From the NCBI RefSeq assembly GCF_003946915.1, contig NZ_RPOC01000021.1:1-64000 (forward strand): DNA of 64,000 bases. The letters are read 5' to 3'. Made by a program: the position numbers and the translations under genes. Source of the stretch: Flavobacterium ustbae (GTDB taxonomy: Bacteria; Bacteroidota; Bacteroidia; Flavobacteriales; Flavobacteriaceae). Below the pieces are notes generated by a model. It worked only from the letters and a program-made list of their open reading frames with translations, was not told where the DNA came from and did no database searches. Position 1 is the first letter of the stretch, and every line of letters begins with the position of its first letter. Positions 16,286-24,542 of this stretch are shown here, in pieces.

Positions 16286-16636
16286 TCAAAAAGGAGGACT
16301 TGGTCTGGTACCATCGTACACAATGTCATCAGCAGCTTCGCAGTCATCATTTTTATCTGCTTTACCGTAAACATTGATGTACTTTTTCTTTTCTGCATCA
16401 TATTTGGCTCCGTTAAAAATTAGCGTTCTCTCTTTATTATCGTTTATACCGATATAAGCCCAAACTGCTTCTGTTTCTAGCGCTAGCACTTTTTCGAGAC
16501 TTTCTCTTGGTATCAAGAAAGCTTTTACTTTTCTGTTTGCATCTTCGATTGTGGTATCACCCTGATATCTCTTTTCCCACTTCTCTGCGGTTTCTAAAGG
16601 AATCTGAATAGGTCCTGGAAAAGTTTCTTCATTCAT
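16286..16636 (-). CDS. Leaderless 116-aa protein with C-terminal YDGTRPSPPF
   Basis: A 116-aa protein with no signal peptide; an in-frame TAA six bases before the ATG fixes the start. The body (VKAFLIPRESLEKVLALETE, then VWAYIGINDNKERTLIFNGA) matches the repeated domain of the lipoprotein at 14820-15560, and both end in the same ten-residue pattern YDG(A/T)RPSPP(Y/F). It is the first gene of the minus-strand set. The shared tail on one exported and one apparently cytoplasmic protein suggests a recognition tag or processed peptide; that is inference. No family is recognised. Confidence 0.68.
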   Translation of the reverse strand: MNEETFPGPIQIPLETAEKWEKRYQGDTTIEDANRKVKAFLIPRESLEKVLALETEAVWAYIGINDNKERTLIFNGAKYDAEKKKYINVYGKADKNDDCEAADDIVYDGTRPSPPF

Positions 16637-16733
16637 AATTTAAATTTGTTATTGGTTAATATTTAAAAAAATTAATAGTTTATATGGTTTAGCTAAACTA
16701 CTGATTTTTATTAGAAAAATAACTTAAAAACAT

Positions 16734-16762
16734 AAAAAAAGCCTTAATAATAAGGCTTTTTA
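16734..16762 (-). terminator. dnaB terminator
   Basis: AAAAGCCTTA / TAAGGCTTTT stem with a short loop, flanked by A and T runs, directly after the dnaB stop on the minus strand. Confidence 0.85.
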
Positions 16763-16768
16763 TTTTTT

Positions 16769-18310
16769 TTAGAATGGAACATCGCTGTCATCGTCGTCAT
16801 TTAAATTACTTCCGAAGGCTTCATTAGCTGAAGGCAGATTATTAGTAATAAACGGATTATCATCATGATTCATTTTTGACGGTAAATCATCATAGCTACC
16901 GGTAAATTCGTCAAGATTATCAAATTTACCTAAATGTCCTAAGAATTTCAAACGAATGTTCTCAATACCACCGTTACGGTGTTTTGCGATCATAATTTCG
17001 GCCTGACCCGCAGTTGGCGAAGCCTCTTCATCATCCCATTCTTCAATTTTGTAATATTCTGGTCGATATAAAAATGAAACGATATCGGCATCCTGCTCAA
17101 TTGCACCAGATTCACGAAGATCCGAAAGTAAAGGCCTTTTACTAGAACCACGAGTCTCTACCGCACGCGACAACTGAGAAAGTGCAATAACTGGAACGTT
17201 AAGCTCTTTTGCCAATGCTTTTAAGTTTCGGGAAATTGTCGAAATTTCCTGCTCACGATTTCCTCCACCTTTATTATTTCCTCCTGCAGTCATCAACTGC
17301 AAATAATCTATAATAATAATTTTAATACCATGTTGCGATGCCAAACGACGACATTTTGCTCTTAAATCGAAAATCGAAAGTGACGGTGTATCATCAATAA
17401 ACAAAGGTGCCTTTTCTAAATCTTTCACTTTAGTACTCAACATTGTCCACTCATGAGCTTCTAATTTTCCGGTACGTAATTTTTCTGAAGACAATCCTGT
17501 TTCAGAAGAAATAAGCCTTGTAATTAACTGAACCGATGCCATCTCTAGAGAGAATAAAGCTACTCCGTGACCATATTGAATAGCAATATTTCTGGCCATA
17601 GAGAGGACAAATGCCGTTTTTCCCATCGCAGGTCTTGCCGCAATGATAATTAAATCAGAAGGCTGCCATCCAGATGTTAGCTTATCCAGATTATGAAAAC
17701 CAGTTTCTACACCACTTAATCCTTCTTTTTTAGAAATTTCTTCAATTTTCTTTTTAGCTTGTAAAACCAAACTCTGTGCAGTTTCAGAACTACGCTTGAT
17801 ATTTCCTTGCGTTACTTCGTATAATTTTGATTCTGCTTTATCCAATAAATCAAAAACGTCGGTACTTTCATCATACGATTCTTCAATAATTTCTGAAGAA
17901 ATTCTAATCAAACTTCTTTGAATAAATTTTTGTAGAATTATACGAGAGTGAAATTCGATATGCGCTGAAGAAGCAATTTTTTGAGTAAGCTGAATCAAAT
18001 AAAAATCTCCACCCGCCAAATCCAACTTTCCATTTTTCTTTAACTGAGTCGAAACCGTTAAGATATCGATTGGCTGCGTTTCGGTAAAAAGCTGTAAAAT
18101 TGCTTCAAAAATATGTTTGTGTGCATCTTTGTAAAAAGCGTCGGGCTGTAAAATGTCAATTACATCGTCTACCCCTTTTTTATCAATCATCATTGCTCCC
18201 AATACAGCTTCCTCTAGATCAAGAGCTTGCGGTGGCAATTTTCCTTTTTCTAAGTTAATAATTGTGGTTTTGTCGACCTTAACAGGGTTTACATTTTTGA
18301 AATTTTCCAT
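16769..18310 (-). CDS. dnaB: Replicative DNA helicase
   Basis: A 513-aa hexameric helicase that unwinds DNA at the replication fork. The N-terminal domain (about 25-130, from LPPQALDLEEAVLGAMMID) is followed by a linker and the RecA-like core: Walker A in AARPAMGKTAF, Walker B in IIIIDYLQLM, SQLSRAVETR, and DLRESGAIEQDADIV with the arginine region. No intein interrupts the Walker or IDYLQ motifs, which are common insertion points. A C-terminal acidic tail (DDDDSDVPF) resembles an SSB-type tip. It is monocistronic with its own terminator. Confidence 0.98.
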   Translation of the reverse strand: MENFKNVNPVKVDKTTIINLEKGKLPPQALDLEEAVLGAMMIDKKGVDDVIDILQPDAFYKDAHKHIFEAILQLFTETQPIDILTVSTQLKKNGKLDLAGGDFYLIQLTQKIASSAHIEFHSRIILQKFIQRSLIRISSEIIEESYDESTDVFDLLDKAESKLYEVTQGNIKRSSETAQSLVLQAKKKIEEISKKEGLSGVETGFHNLDKLTSGWQPSDLIIIAARPAMGKTAFVLSMARNIAIQYGHGVALFSLEMASVQLITRLISSETGLSSEKLRTGKLEAHEWTMLSTKVKDLEKAPLFIDDTPSLSIFDLRAKCRRLASQHGIKIIIIDYLQLMTAGGNNKGGGNREQEISTISRNLKALAKELNVPVIALSQLSRAVETRGSSKRPLLSDLRESGAIEQDADIVSFLYRPEYYKIEEWDDEEASPTAGQAEIMIAKHRNGGIENIRLKFLGHLGKFDNLDEFTGSYDDLPSKMNHDDNPFITNNLPSANEAFGSNLNDDDDSDVPF

Positions 18311-18401
18311 ATAGCGAAAGTAGCAAAATTTAAAAAAAATCTGCTATCGAGTTATAACTAGTTTTTTGTTTATAAATAAGTTTTTTTGTTGATAACCAAA
18401 A

Positions 18402-18433
18402 AAAAATCCGAAACCGCAGGGCTTCGGATTTTT
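18402..18433 (-). terminator. accA terminator
   Basis: AAAAATCCGAA / TTCGGATTTTT stem with a 10-base loop, 18 bases downstream of the accA stop on the minus strand. Confidence 0.85.
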
Positions 18434-18450
18434 AATGATTTGATATGAAT

Positions 18451-19404
18451 TTACTCTTTAAACTCGCCCATATTACTGTATTTGTCCATTCTTTGGGCAA
18501 TTAAGTCGGCTGTTGATAAGTCTTTTAATTCATTATATCCTTTCGTGATGTATTCTGCTACTGTTTTAAAAGTAGTTTCTCTGTCATAGTGCGCTCCGCC
18601 TAGTGGTTCTGGGATTACATCATCAACTAATTTTTGCTTCTTCATGTCAGAAGAAGTTAATTTTAAAGCTTCTGCTGCACGCTCTTTATACTCCCAGCTT
18701 TTCCATAAAATAGAAGAGCAAGATTCTGGAGAAATTACAGAGTACCAAGTGTTTTCTAACATGTAAACACGATCTCCAACACCAATTCCTAAAGCTCCAC
18801 CAGAAGCACCTTCACCTACGATAATCGTAATGATTGGCACTTGCAGACGAACCATTTCAAAAATATTTCTGGCAATTGCTTCTCCTTGTCCTCTTTCTTC
18901 AGCTTCAAGCCCTGGGTATGCACCTGGAGTGTCTACTAAAGTAAGAACTGGAATTCCAAATTTCTCTGCCATTTTCATCAAACGCAAAGCTTTACGGTAT
19001 CCTTCAGGATTAGCCATACCAAAATTACGGTATTGGCGTGTTTTAGTATTATAACCTTTTTGCTGACCAACAATCATAAACGACTGTCCGTTTATTTTAC
19101 CAAGACCGCCAACCATCGCTTTATCATCTTTAAAACTTCTATCTCCATGAAGTTCTAAAAAAGTATCGCCGCAGATTGCTTTGATATAGTCTAAAGTATA
19201 AGGTCTATTTGGGTGTCTTGACAATTGTACCCTCTGCCAAGCCGTAAGGTTTTTATATATATCTTTCTTAGTTTGCTCTAATTTCTTGTTGATTTCCTGA
19301 CAAGTCGGAGTAACATCAACGTCAGATTCTTTCCCAATAATAACGCACTTTTCTAACTGGTCTTCAAGTTCTTTAATTGGAAGCTCAAAATCTAAATATT
19401 CCAT
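18451..19404 (-). CDS. accA: Acetyl-CoA carboxylase carboxyltransferase, alpha subunit
   Basis: A 317-aa cytoplasmic enzyme subunit that, with AccD, transfers the carboxyl group from biotin to acetyl-CoA in fatty-acid synthesis. Family landmarks: LSRHPNRPYTLDYI, HGDRSFKDDKAMVGGLG, GQQKGYNTK, FGMANPEGYRKALRLM, TLVDTPGAYPGLEAEERGQ and GEGASGGALGIGVGD. The length is normal. It is not next to accD here, as in most bacteria. Confidence 0.98.
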   Translation of the reverse strand: MEYLDFELPIKELEDQLEKCVIIGKESDVDVTPTCQEINKKLEQTKKDIYKNLTAWQRVQLSRHPNRPYTLDYIKAICGDTFLELHGDRSFKDDKAMVGGLGKINGQSFMIVGQQKGYNTKTRQYRNFGMANPEGYRKALRLMKMAEKFGIPVLTLVDTPGAYPGLEAEERGQGEAIARNIFEMVRLQVPIITIIVGEGASGGALGIGVGDRVYMLENTWYSVISPESCSSILWKSWEYKERAAEALKLTSSDMKKQKLVDDVIPEPLGGAHYDRETTFKTVAEYITKGYNELKDLSTADLIAQRMDKYSNMGEFKE

Positions 19405-19516
19405 GGATTTTTGAATTTTGTTTGTAAATCGAACCGCAAATATAAAAATATTATATCATTGGCGAAGTTAATTGTTATTTAAAGTATAAAAATGCAATTT
19501 AAAAATAAGGAAACTA

Positions 19517-20407
19517 TTACAAGTTTTCTTTCTTTTTCTGATAATGTTTGAAAACACCATTTAGGATCACGGTTATAATAATTATAACAGCTCCGATGTA
19601 AAACTCAACACTCATTTTTTCTTTTCCTCCTAAGATAAAATAAGCCAATACTATTCCGTAAACTGGCTCCAAATTAGTGGTTAACATTACGGTGTAAGGC
19701 GTTAGTCGCTGCATTACTTTTACTGAAGCCGTAAAAGCATAAGCTGTACAGATCGAAGCCAAAAGCAATAATAAAACCCAGTTATTTAAAGACAATTCGA
19801 AGAAATCGGCTGTAAATTTTCCTTGAAATAAAAAATAAATCGTGATAAAGAAAACGCCCGCTCCAAACTCATAAAAAGTAATAACAGAAGGTTCGTGATC
19901 TGAGATTAATTTTCCGTTCATTAACGTAAATAAAACGCCTAAAATAATTGCTGCCAAAGCATAATAAACTCCTGTAAGATATTTTATTTCTACCTGAAGA
20001 ATCAAACCTAAACCTGCAATAATTACCAATCCGAAAAAAACTTCGTACCAAAGCACCTTTCTTCCATAAAATAAGGGTTCTAATAAAGAGGCAAAAAATG
20101 CTCCTAAAGAAAATATGGAAAGTGTAATGGAAACATTGGAAACATGAATCGCTTTAAAGAAGAAAATCCAATGAAGAGCAATCAGTAAACCGACAAAAAT
20201 CAACTTAAAAAGTTCTTTAACCGGAACTTGAAAAGACTGTTTTTTAAAAGCAATAAATCCGCCAAGAAAAATCATGGCAATCAGCATTCTGTACCAAACC
20301 AAATTATCTGCATCTATTGTAATTAGAGCGCCCAAAATGGCTGTAAAACCCCAAATAAAAACAATTAAGTGAAGATTTAAATAACTTTTTAAATTATCGT
20401 TTCGCAT
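19517..20407 (-). CDS. EamA-family (DMT superfamily) transporter
   Basis: A 296-aa inner-membrane protein with ten predicted helices arranged as two EamA repeats (about 8-140 and 150-285); LEPLFYGRKVLW in the first half and LEPVYGIVLAYFILG in the second mark the repeat ends. The family exports amino acids, metabolites or drugs; the substrate cannot be read from sequence. Its start overlaps the end of the LptF/G gene by 14 bases, so they are co-transcribed, though their functions need not be linked. Confidence 0.88.
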   Translation of the reverse strand: MRNDNLKSYLNLHLIVFIWGFTAILGALITIDADNLVWYRMLIAMIFLGGFIAFKKQSFQVPVKELFKLIFVGLLIALHWIFFFKAIHVSNVSITLSIFSLGAFFASLLEPLFYGRKVLWYEVFFGLVIIAGLGLILQVEIKYLTGVYYALAAIILGVLFTLMNGKLISDHEPSVITFYEFGAGVFFITIYFLFQGKFTADFFELSLNNWVLLLLLASICTAYAFTASVKVMQRLTPYTVMLTTNLEPVYGIVLAYFILGGKEKMSVEFYIGAVIIIITVILNGVFKHYQKKKENL

Positions 20408-21482
20408 TACGTAATAAATAAACTGCTAAAATTCCGAAGACAATATTCGGGAACCAGACAGCCAATAAAGGTGAGAAAGTAGATTTTTCGGCAAGCGTTC
20501 CAAAGATTTTATCAAAGAACACAAAAGAGAATGCAATTGCAATTCCAATAGCAAGATTCATCCCCATTCCGCCTCGGCGTTTCATAGAAGAAACCGAAAC
20601 CGCAATAATTGTTAAGATAAAAGCAGAAACTGGTATGCTATATTTTTTGTAAAGAACAACCAAATAGGTATTTATATTTCCAGAACCTCTTTTTCTTTCT
20701 TTTTCGATAAAATCAATTAATTTACCCAAAGTGAGTGTTTCTGCAATATAAACAACTGGCGTTAAATCGGCCAATTCAAATTTAAAAGGCACATGTTTTT
20801 CAGGTGCTTTTTCGATAACATCATTTAAATCTCCAACCGTTCTTTTTGTGTAATCGTATAAAATGTAAATCTTCTTCTTAGGATCCCATTTAATACGGCT
20901 TGCAGTAATTTTATACGTTAATTTTTCTTTTTCAAAATGTTCTAAAGAAAAGTTGAAAGCTGTTTTTGATTCTTCATTAAAGCTGTTTACGAAGATAAAA
21001 TCATTATCATTTATCTGTCTGAAAACGTTGGTATTTTCGCCCCGCATGAGCTGTTTACCGTTTCCTTTCAAATACGTATACCTAAAATTATTATACCCTT
21101 CACTTGCCGCGGGAACAATAAAAAATCCCATTAGCAAAACAAAAATAGAAACGATTGTTGCACCTATTATATAAGGTCGTAAAAATCGCGTATAGGAAAT
21201 TCCCGAACTTAATATCGCAATAATCTCTGTATTGTTGGCCAGTTTTGAAGTAAACCAAATAACCGACAAAAACAGAAATATAGGAAATAATGAGTTTATA
21301 AAGTAAATCGTGAAATTGTAATAATAGAAAGCAATATCACCAAATGGAATCTTATTTTCGAGCATTTTATTCACTTTCTCAGAAACGTCAATTACGATTC
21401 CGATTGGCGCAAATAAAAGAAGCATCACAGAAAAAGTTCCGAGATATCTTTTTAAAATGTATTTATCTATTATTGACAGCAT
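20394..21482 (-). CDS. LptF/LptG-family lipopolysaccharide export permease
   Basis: A 362-aa permease with three N-terminal helices, a periplasmic beta-jellyroll region (about 130-265) and three C-terminal helices, the LptF/LptG layout. MLSIIDKYILKRYLGTF at the start and VSSMKRRGGMGMNLAIG before the last helices are family landmarks. It would form the membrane part of the LptB2FG pump moving LPS from the inner membrane to the LptC-A-D bridge. Whether it is F or G cannot be settled; the length and the tgt neighbour suggest the LptG-like copy of Bacteroidota. Confidence 0.9.
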   Translation of the reverse strand: MLSIIDKYILKRYLGTFSVMLLLFAPIGIVIDVSEKVNKMLENKIPFGDIAFYYYNFTIYFINSLFPIFLFLSVIWFTSKLANNTEIIAILSSGISYTRFLRPYIIGATIVSIFVLLMGFFIVPAASEGYNNFRYTYLKGNGKQLMRGENTNVFRQINDNDFIFVNSFNEESKTAFNFSLEHFEKEKLTYKITASRIKWDPKKKIYILYDYTKRTVGDLNDVIEKAPEKHVPFKFELADLTPVVYIAETLTLGKLIDFIEKERKRGSGNINTYLVVLYKKYSIPVSAFILTIIAVSVSSMKRRGGMGMNLAIGIAIAFSFVFFDKIFGTLAEKSTFSPLLAVWFPNIVFGILAVYLLRNAKR

Positions 21483-21503
21483 ATGTTTTTGTTTGTTTAT
21501 TTT

Positions 21504-21559
21504 GTTTCAGGTTTCAAGTTTCAAGTTCTCTTCAGAACGTGAAACTTGAAACCTGAAAC
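21504..21559. repeat. Perfect 19-bp inverted repeat, GTTTCAGGTTTCAAG family
   Basis: Arms 21504-21522 and 21541-21559 are exact reverse complements, with a 18-base centre that itself pairs partly (GTTCT/AGAAC). Related copies lie at 37227-37347 and 3944-3969. It separates tgt from the downstream permease gene and could fold in their shared transcript. Confidence 0.8.
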
Positions 21560-21567
21560 TTTTAAAC

Positions 21568-22698
21568 TTATAATCGTTGGCTCATATTTTTAACCATCAT
21601 TTCTTTCCATGGCCTAAAATCTCCGGCTAAGATATGTTTTCTAGCTTCACGAACCAACCACATATAAAAACCAAGATTATGAATCGTAGCAATTTGTTTT
21701 CCTAAATATTCATTAGCAGCAAACAAATGGCGCAAATAAGCTTTAGAATATTCTGTATCTACAAAAGTGTGTCCCATTTCATCAATTGGAGAAAAATCGG
21801 CTTCCCACTTTTTATTCTTAATATTAATGGTTCCGTTTGCCGTAAACAACATTCCGTTTCTTGCATTACGAGTTGGCATAACGCAATCGAACATGTCAAT
21901 TCCTAATGCAATATTTTCTAGAATATTTATCGGAGTTCCAACCCCCATTAAGTAACGAGGTTTATCTTCTGGAAGAATTTCGCAAACTACTTCAGTCATT
22001 GCGTACATTTCTTCAGCTGGCTCCCCAACAGAAAGTCCGCCAATTGCATTTCCCTGCTGACCCGCATTGGCAATATATTCAGCCGACTGGCGACGCAAAT
22101 CTTTATAAGTACTTCCTTGAACAATTGGAAAAAATGTTTGCTCATAACCATATTTATAAGGTACTTTTTCCAAATGATTAATACAACGATCTAACCAGCG
22201 GTGCGTCATGTGCATAGAGCGCTGCGCATAACGGTAGTCGCAAGGATAAGGCGTACACTCATCAAATGCCATGATAATATCGGCACCAATAGTACGCTGA
22301 ATTTCCATTACATTTTCTGGAGTAAAAAAGTGGTAAGAACCGTCAATATGCGATTTAAACTTTACACCTTCTTCCTTAATCTTTCTATTTGATGAAAGAG
22401 AATATACCTGATAACCACCAGAATCGGTCAAAATATTACGATCCCAATTCATGAATTTATGCAGTCCTCCTGCTTTTTCAAGAATTTCGGTCTGCGGACG
22501 TAAATATAAATGGTAAGTGTTTCCGAGAATAATATCTGGATTGATTTCTTCTTTTAGCTCACGCTGATGCACTCCTTTTACAGAAGCAACAGTTCCAACA
22601 GGCATAAAAATAGGCGTTTCAATTACGCCGTGATCTGTAGTAATACTACCCGCTCTAGCTTTAGACTGCGGATCTTTTTGTAATAAATCAAACTTCAT
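21568..22698 (-). CDS. tgt: Queuine tRNA-ribosyltransferase (tRNA-guanine transglycosylase)
   Basis: A 376-aa enzyme that swaps guanine-34 for a queuosine precursor in tRNAs for Asp, Asn, His and Tyr. TDSGGYQVYS holds substrate-binding D92, FDECTPYPCDY follows, VGEPAEEM is present, and GIDMFDCVMPTRNARNG supplies the nucleophile Asp. The zinc motif CxCxxC before YSKAYLRHL is absent: the segment reads FSPIDEMGHTFVDTEYSKAY with no cysteine. As I recall, Bacteroidota Tgt proteins share this loss, so activity is still expected. It is encoded just upstream of the LPS permease gene on the same strand. Confidence 0.96.
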   Translation of the reverse strand: MKFDLLQKDPQSKARAGSITTDHGVIETPIFMPVGTVASVKGVHQRELKEEINPDIILGNTYHLYLRPQTEILEKAGGLHKFMNWDRNILTDSGGYQVYSLSSNRKIKEEGVKFKSHIDGSYHFFTPENVMEIQRTIGADIIMAFDECTPYPCDYRYAQRSMHMTHRWLDRCINHLEKVPYKYGYEQTFFPIVQGSTYKDLRRQSAEYIANAGQQGNAIGGLSVGEPAEEMYAMTEVVCEILPEDKPRYLMGVGTPINILENIALGIDMFDCVMPTRNARNGMLFTANGTINIKNKKWEADFSPIDEMGHTFVDTEYSKAYLRHLFAANEYLGKQIATIHNLGFYMWLVREARKHILAGDFRPWKEMMVKNMSQRL

Positions 22699-22894
22699 AA
22701 ATTCGTTTTTCTCCCAATTGTTCGGGACGGCAAAGATAATCTAATTTAAAGAATTAGATAATTTGTGAAATAGAAAATTAGATAATGATTAACAAACTTT
22801 AAATTTGAAACCTGGATTGTAGAAAAATTAGATAATTAGGCAATTGACAATTTAGATAATGATTCATAGACTTAAATTTAAACTTGCATTTGTT
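22699..22894. repeat. Gene-free stretch with TTAGATAATT-type repeats
   Basis: The motif (A/G)ATTAGATAATT recurs four times (near 22756, 22777, 22829 and 22851), partly inside short inverted repeats. The same motif recurs at 51453-51490. No frame of note. The rest of the gap to 23045 holds the palindrome listed next and AT-rich leader DNA. Confidence 0.55.
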
Positions 22895-22918
22895 TTTTTT
22901 GAGCGTTCGTTCAAAAAA
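22895..22918. promoter_or_regulatory. TetR-type palindromic operator candidate
   Basis: TTTTTTGAGCGT / TCGTTCAAAAAA form a 24-bp palindrome with 10 of 12 positions paired, centred on CG-TT-CG. This GAnCGnnCGnTC core looks like a TetR-family site. It lies 127 bases before the acidic-protein gene. No TetR gene is adjacent; the only one in the window is at 38667. Confidence 0.45.
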
Positions 22919-23045
22919 TGTAAATACTGGAACATTTCTCTTATAAAGATATAAAGCAAAAAATGCGTGTCATTTGTAACTTTATAATCAACAAAATTAA
23001 CAACAACTAATGAATTTTAAATATTCATTATAAAATAGAGAAATC

Positions 23046-23348
23046 ATGATAAATGCAGAAGAAAAATTAGACCAGATCAAAGATGATCAAATCGAGAAAA
23101 ATCTTAAAAATATGGATTATCCGGCAAATGAAGATATTTACAATCAAGACAATAAGCTTGAAGATATTAATCCTGAAGAAATCTCGGGTGAACGCATCAT
23201 CAACCAGAACAATCATGAATGGAAACAAAACAGCGACAAAATTGGAAATGATTTGGACATTCCAGGTGCTGAACTAGACGACGAACAGGAAGAAATAGGC
23301 TCAGAAGATGAAGAAAATAATTTTTATAGTGAAAGCGATACTGAGTAA
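23046..23348 (+). CDS. Acidic, probably disordered protein of unknown function
   Basis: A 100-aa protein without a signal peptide or hydrophobic core, very rich in Glu, Asp and Asn (for example ELDDEQEEIGSEDEENNFY). Composition suggests an intrinsically unfolded protein. Start ATG and terminator at 23378 are clear. The gene at 49612-50001 encodes a similarly charged, core-less protein, so these may be stress-type hydrophilic proteins; the link is by composition only. Confidence 0.65.
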   Translation: MINAEEKLDQIKDDQIEKNLKNMDYPANEDIYNQDNKLEDINPEEISGERIINQNNHEWKQNSDKIGNDLDIPGAELDDEQEEIGSEDEENNFYSESDTE

Positions 23349-23377
23349 ACAGTTTTTCCTTCTTTCTTACAAAACTA

Positions 23378-23403
23378 AAAATCTTGCAATGCAAGATTTT
23401 TTT
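23378..23403 (+). terminator. Terminator of the acidic-protein gene
   Basis: AAAATCTTGC / GCAAGATTTT stem around AAT, followed by a run of T. About 30 bases after the stop codon. Confidence 0.8.
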
Positions 23404-23536
23404 ATGAATTAAATAAAAATTGTAAAAAATACACTTATAAAAAATCAAAAAGAAAAACAGTCGTTATATTTTTTCAGATAATGTAAAAAAAAGAGCAAAT
23501 TTTAACAATTGCTGTAAAACTAAAGCAAAAAATCAT

Positions 23537-23567
23537 TTGTCTGCCCACAAAATAACGTTTACTTTTG
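23537..23567 (+). promoter_or_regulatory. Transketolase operon promoter
   Basis: TTG (23537-23539), spacer of 20, TACTTTTG (23560-23567), 26 bases before the ATG of the first transketolase gene. The 23404-23536 stretch upstream is AT-rich and empty. Confidence 0.7.
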
Positions 23568-23592
23568 CTTCAGTTTAACTTTTACATATAAA

Positions 23593-24444
23593 ATGAAGCC
23601 TAACACACAACAATTAAGCGATTTAACGATCCAAGTAAGAAGAGATATTCTTAGAATGGTACATGCTGTAAACTCTGGACACCCAGGTGGTTCATTAGGT
23701 TGTACTGAATTTTTGGTTACACTATATCAAAATATTATGGACCGCAAAGAAGGTTTTGATATGGACGGAATTGGAGAGGATATTTTCTTCCTTTCAAATG
23801 GTCACATTTCTCCTGTATTCTATAGCGTTCTAGCACGCAGCGGTTATTTTCCAATTTCAGAATTGGCTACTTTTAGATTATTAGATTCTCGTTTACAAGG
23901 ACACCCAACAACTCACGAAGGTTTACCTGGAGTTCGTATAGCGTCTGGTTCTTTAGGACAAGGTTTATCTGTAGCTTTGGGAGCAGCTCAAGCTAAAAAA
24001 TTAAACGGAGACAATCATTTAGTTTTTACTTTACACGGAGACGGAGAATTGCAGGAAGGTCAAAACTGGGAAGCGATCATGTATGCTTCTGCTAAAAAAG
24101 TAGACAACCTTATTGCTACAGTTGACGTTAACGGAAAACAAATTGACGGAACAACTGACGAAGTTTTGGCAATGGGAAGCCTTCGCGCAAAATTTGAAGC
24201 TTTTGACTGGGATGTTTTAGAAATCACTGAAGGAAACAATATCGACGCTATCATCGCTGGTTTAACTGATGCTAAATCAAGAACTGGAAAAGGAAAACCA
24301 GTTTGTATCTTATTGCACACAGAAATGGGTAACGGTGTAGACTTCATGATGCACACACACGCTTGGCACGGTAAAGCTCCAAACGATGACCAATTGGCAG
24401 CTGCATTAGCTCAAAATTACTCTAAAGACCAAGTAGACTATTAA
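23593..24444 (+). CDS. Transketolase, N-terminal (thiamine-binding) subunit
   Basis: A 283-aa subunit of a split transketolase, which moves two-carbon units in the pentose phosphate pathway. It carries the thiamine pyrophosphate domain: HPGGSLGCTEFLVTLY, SNGHISPVFYSVLARSG, GSLGQGLSVALGAA and the GDGELQEGQNWEA ... VDVNGKQIDG cofactor motif. Splitting into two genes is normal in Bacteroidota and archaea, so this is not a frameshift. The partner gene starts 98 bases downstream on the same strand. Confidence 0.95.
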   Translation: MKPNTQQLSDLTIQVRRDILRMVHAVNSGHPGGSLGCTEFLVTLYQNIMDRKEGFDMDGIGEDIFFLSNGHISPVFYSVLARSGYFPISELATFRLLDSRLQGHPTTHEGLPGVRIASGSLGQGLSVALGAAQAKKLNGDNHLVFTLHGDGELQEGQNWEAIMYASAKKVDNLIATVDVNGKQIDGTTDEVLAMGSLRAKFEAFDWDVLEITEGNNIDAIIAGLTDAKSRTGKGKPVCILLHTEMGNGVDFMMHTHAWHGKAPNDDQLAAALAQNYSKDQVDY

Positions 24445-24489
24445 AAAAGTGTTCAGTATTCAGTTTTTAAGCGTTCAGAAAAAACTTAG

Positions 24490-24505
24490 TCCCGAAGTTT
24501 CGGGA
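24490..24505. repeat. TCCCGAAGTTTCGGGA palindrome
   Basis: A perfect 7-bp stem around GT between the two transketolase genes. The identical 16-mer occurs at 56202-56217, so it is a dispersed element. It could moderate the ratio of the two subunits by hairpin formation. Confidence 0.6.
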
Positions 24506-24542
24506 TAGCAACTGAAAAACTTAGAACCTCAAAAGATAAACA

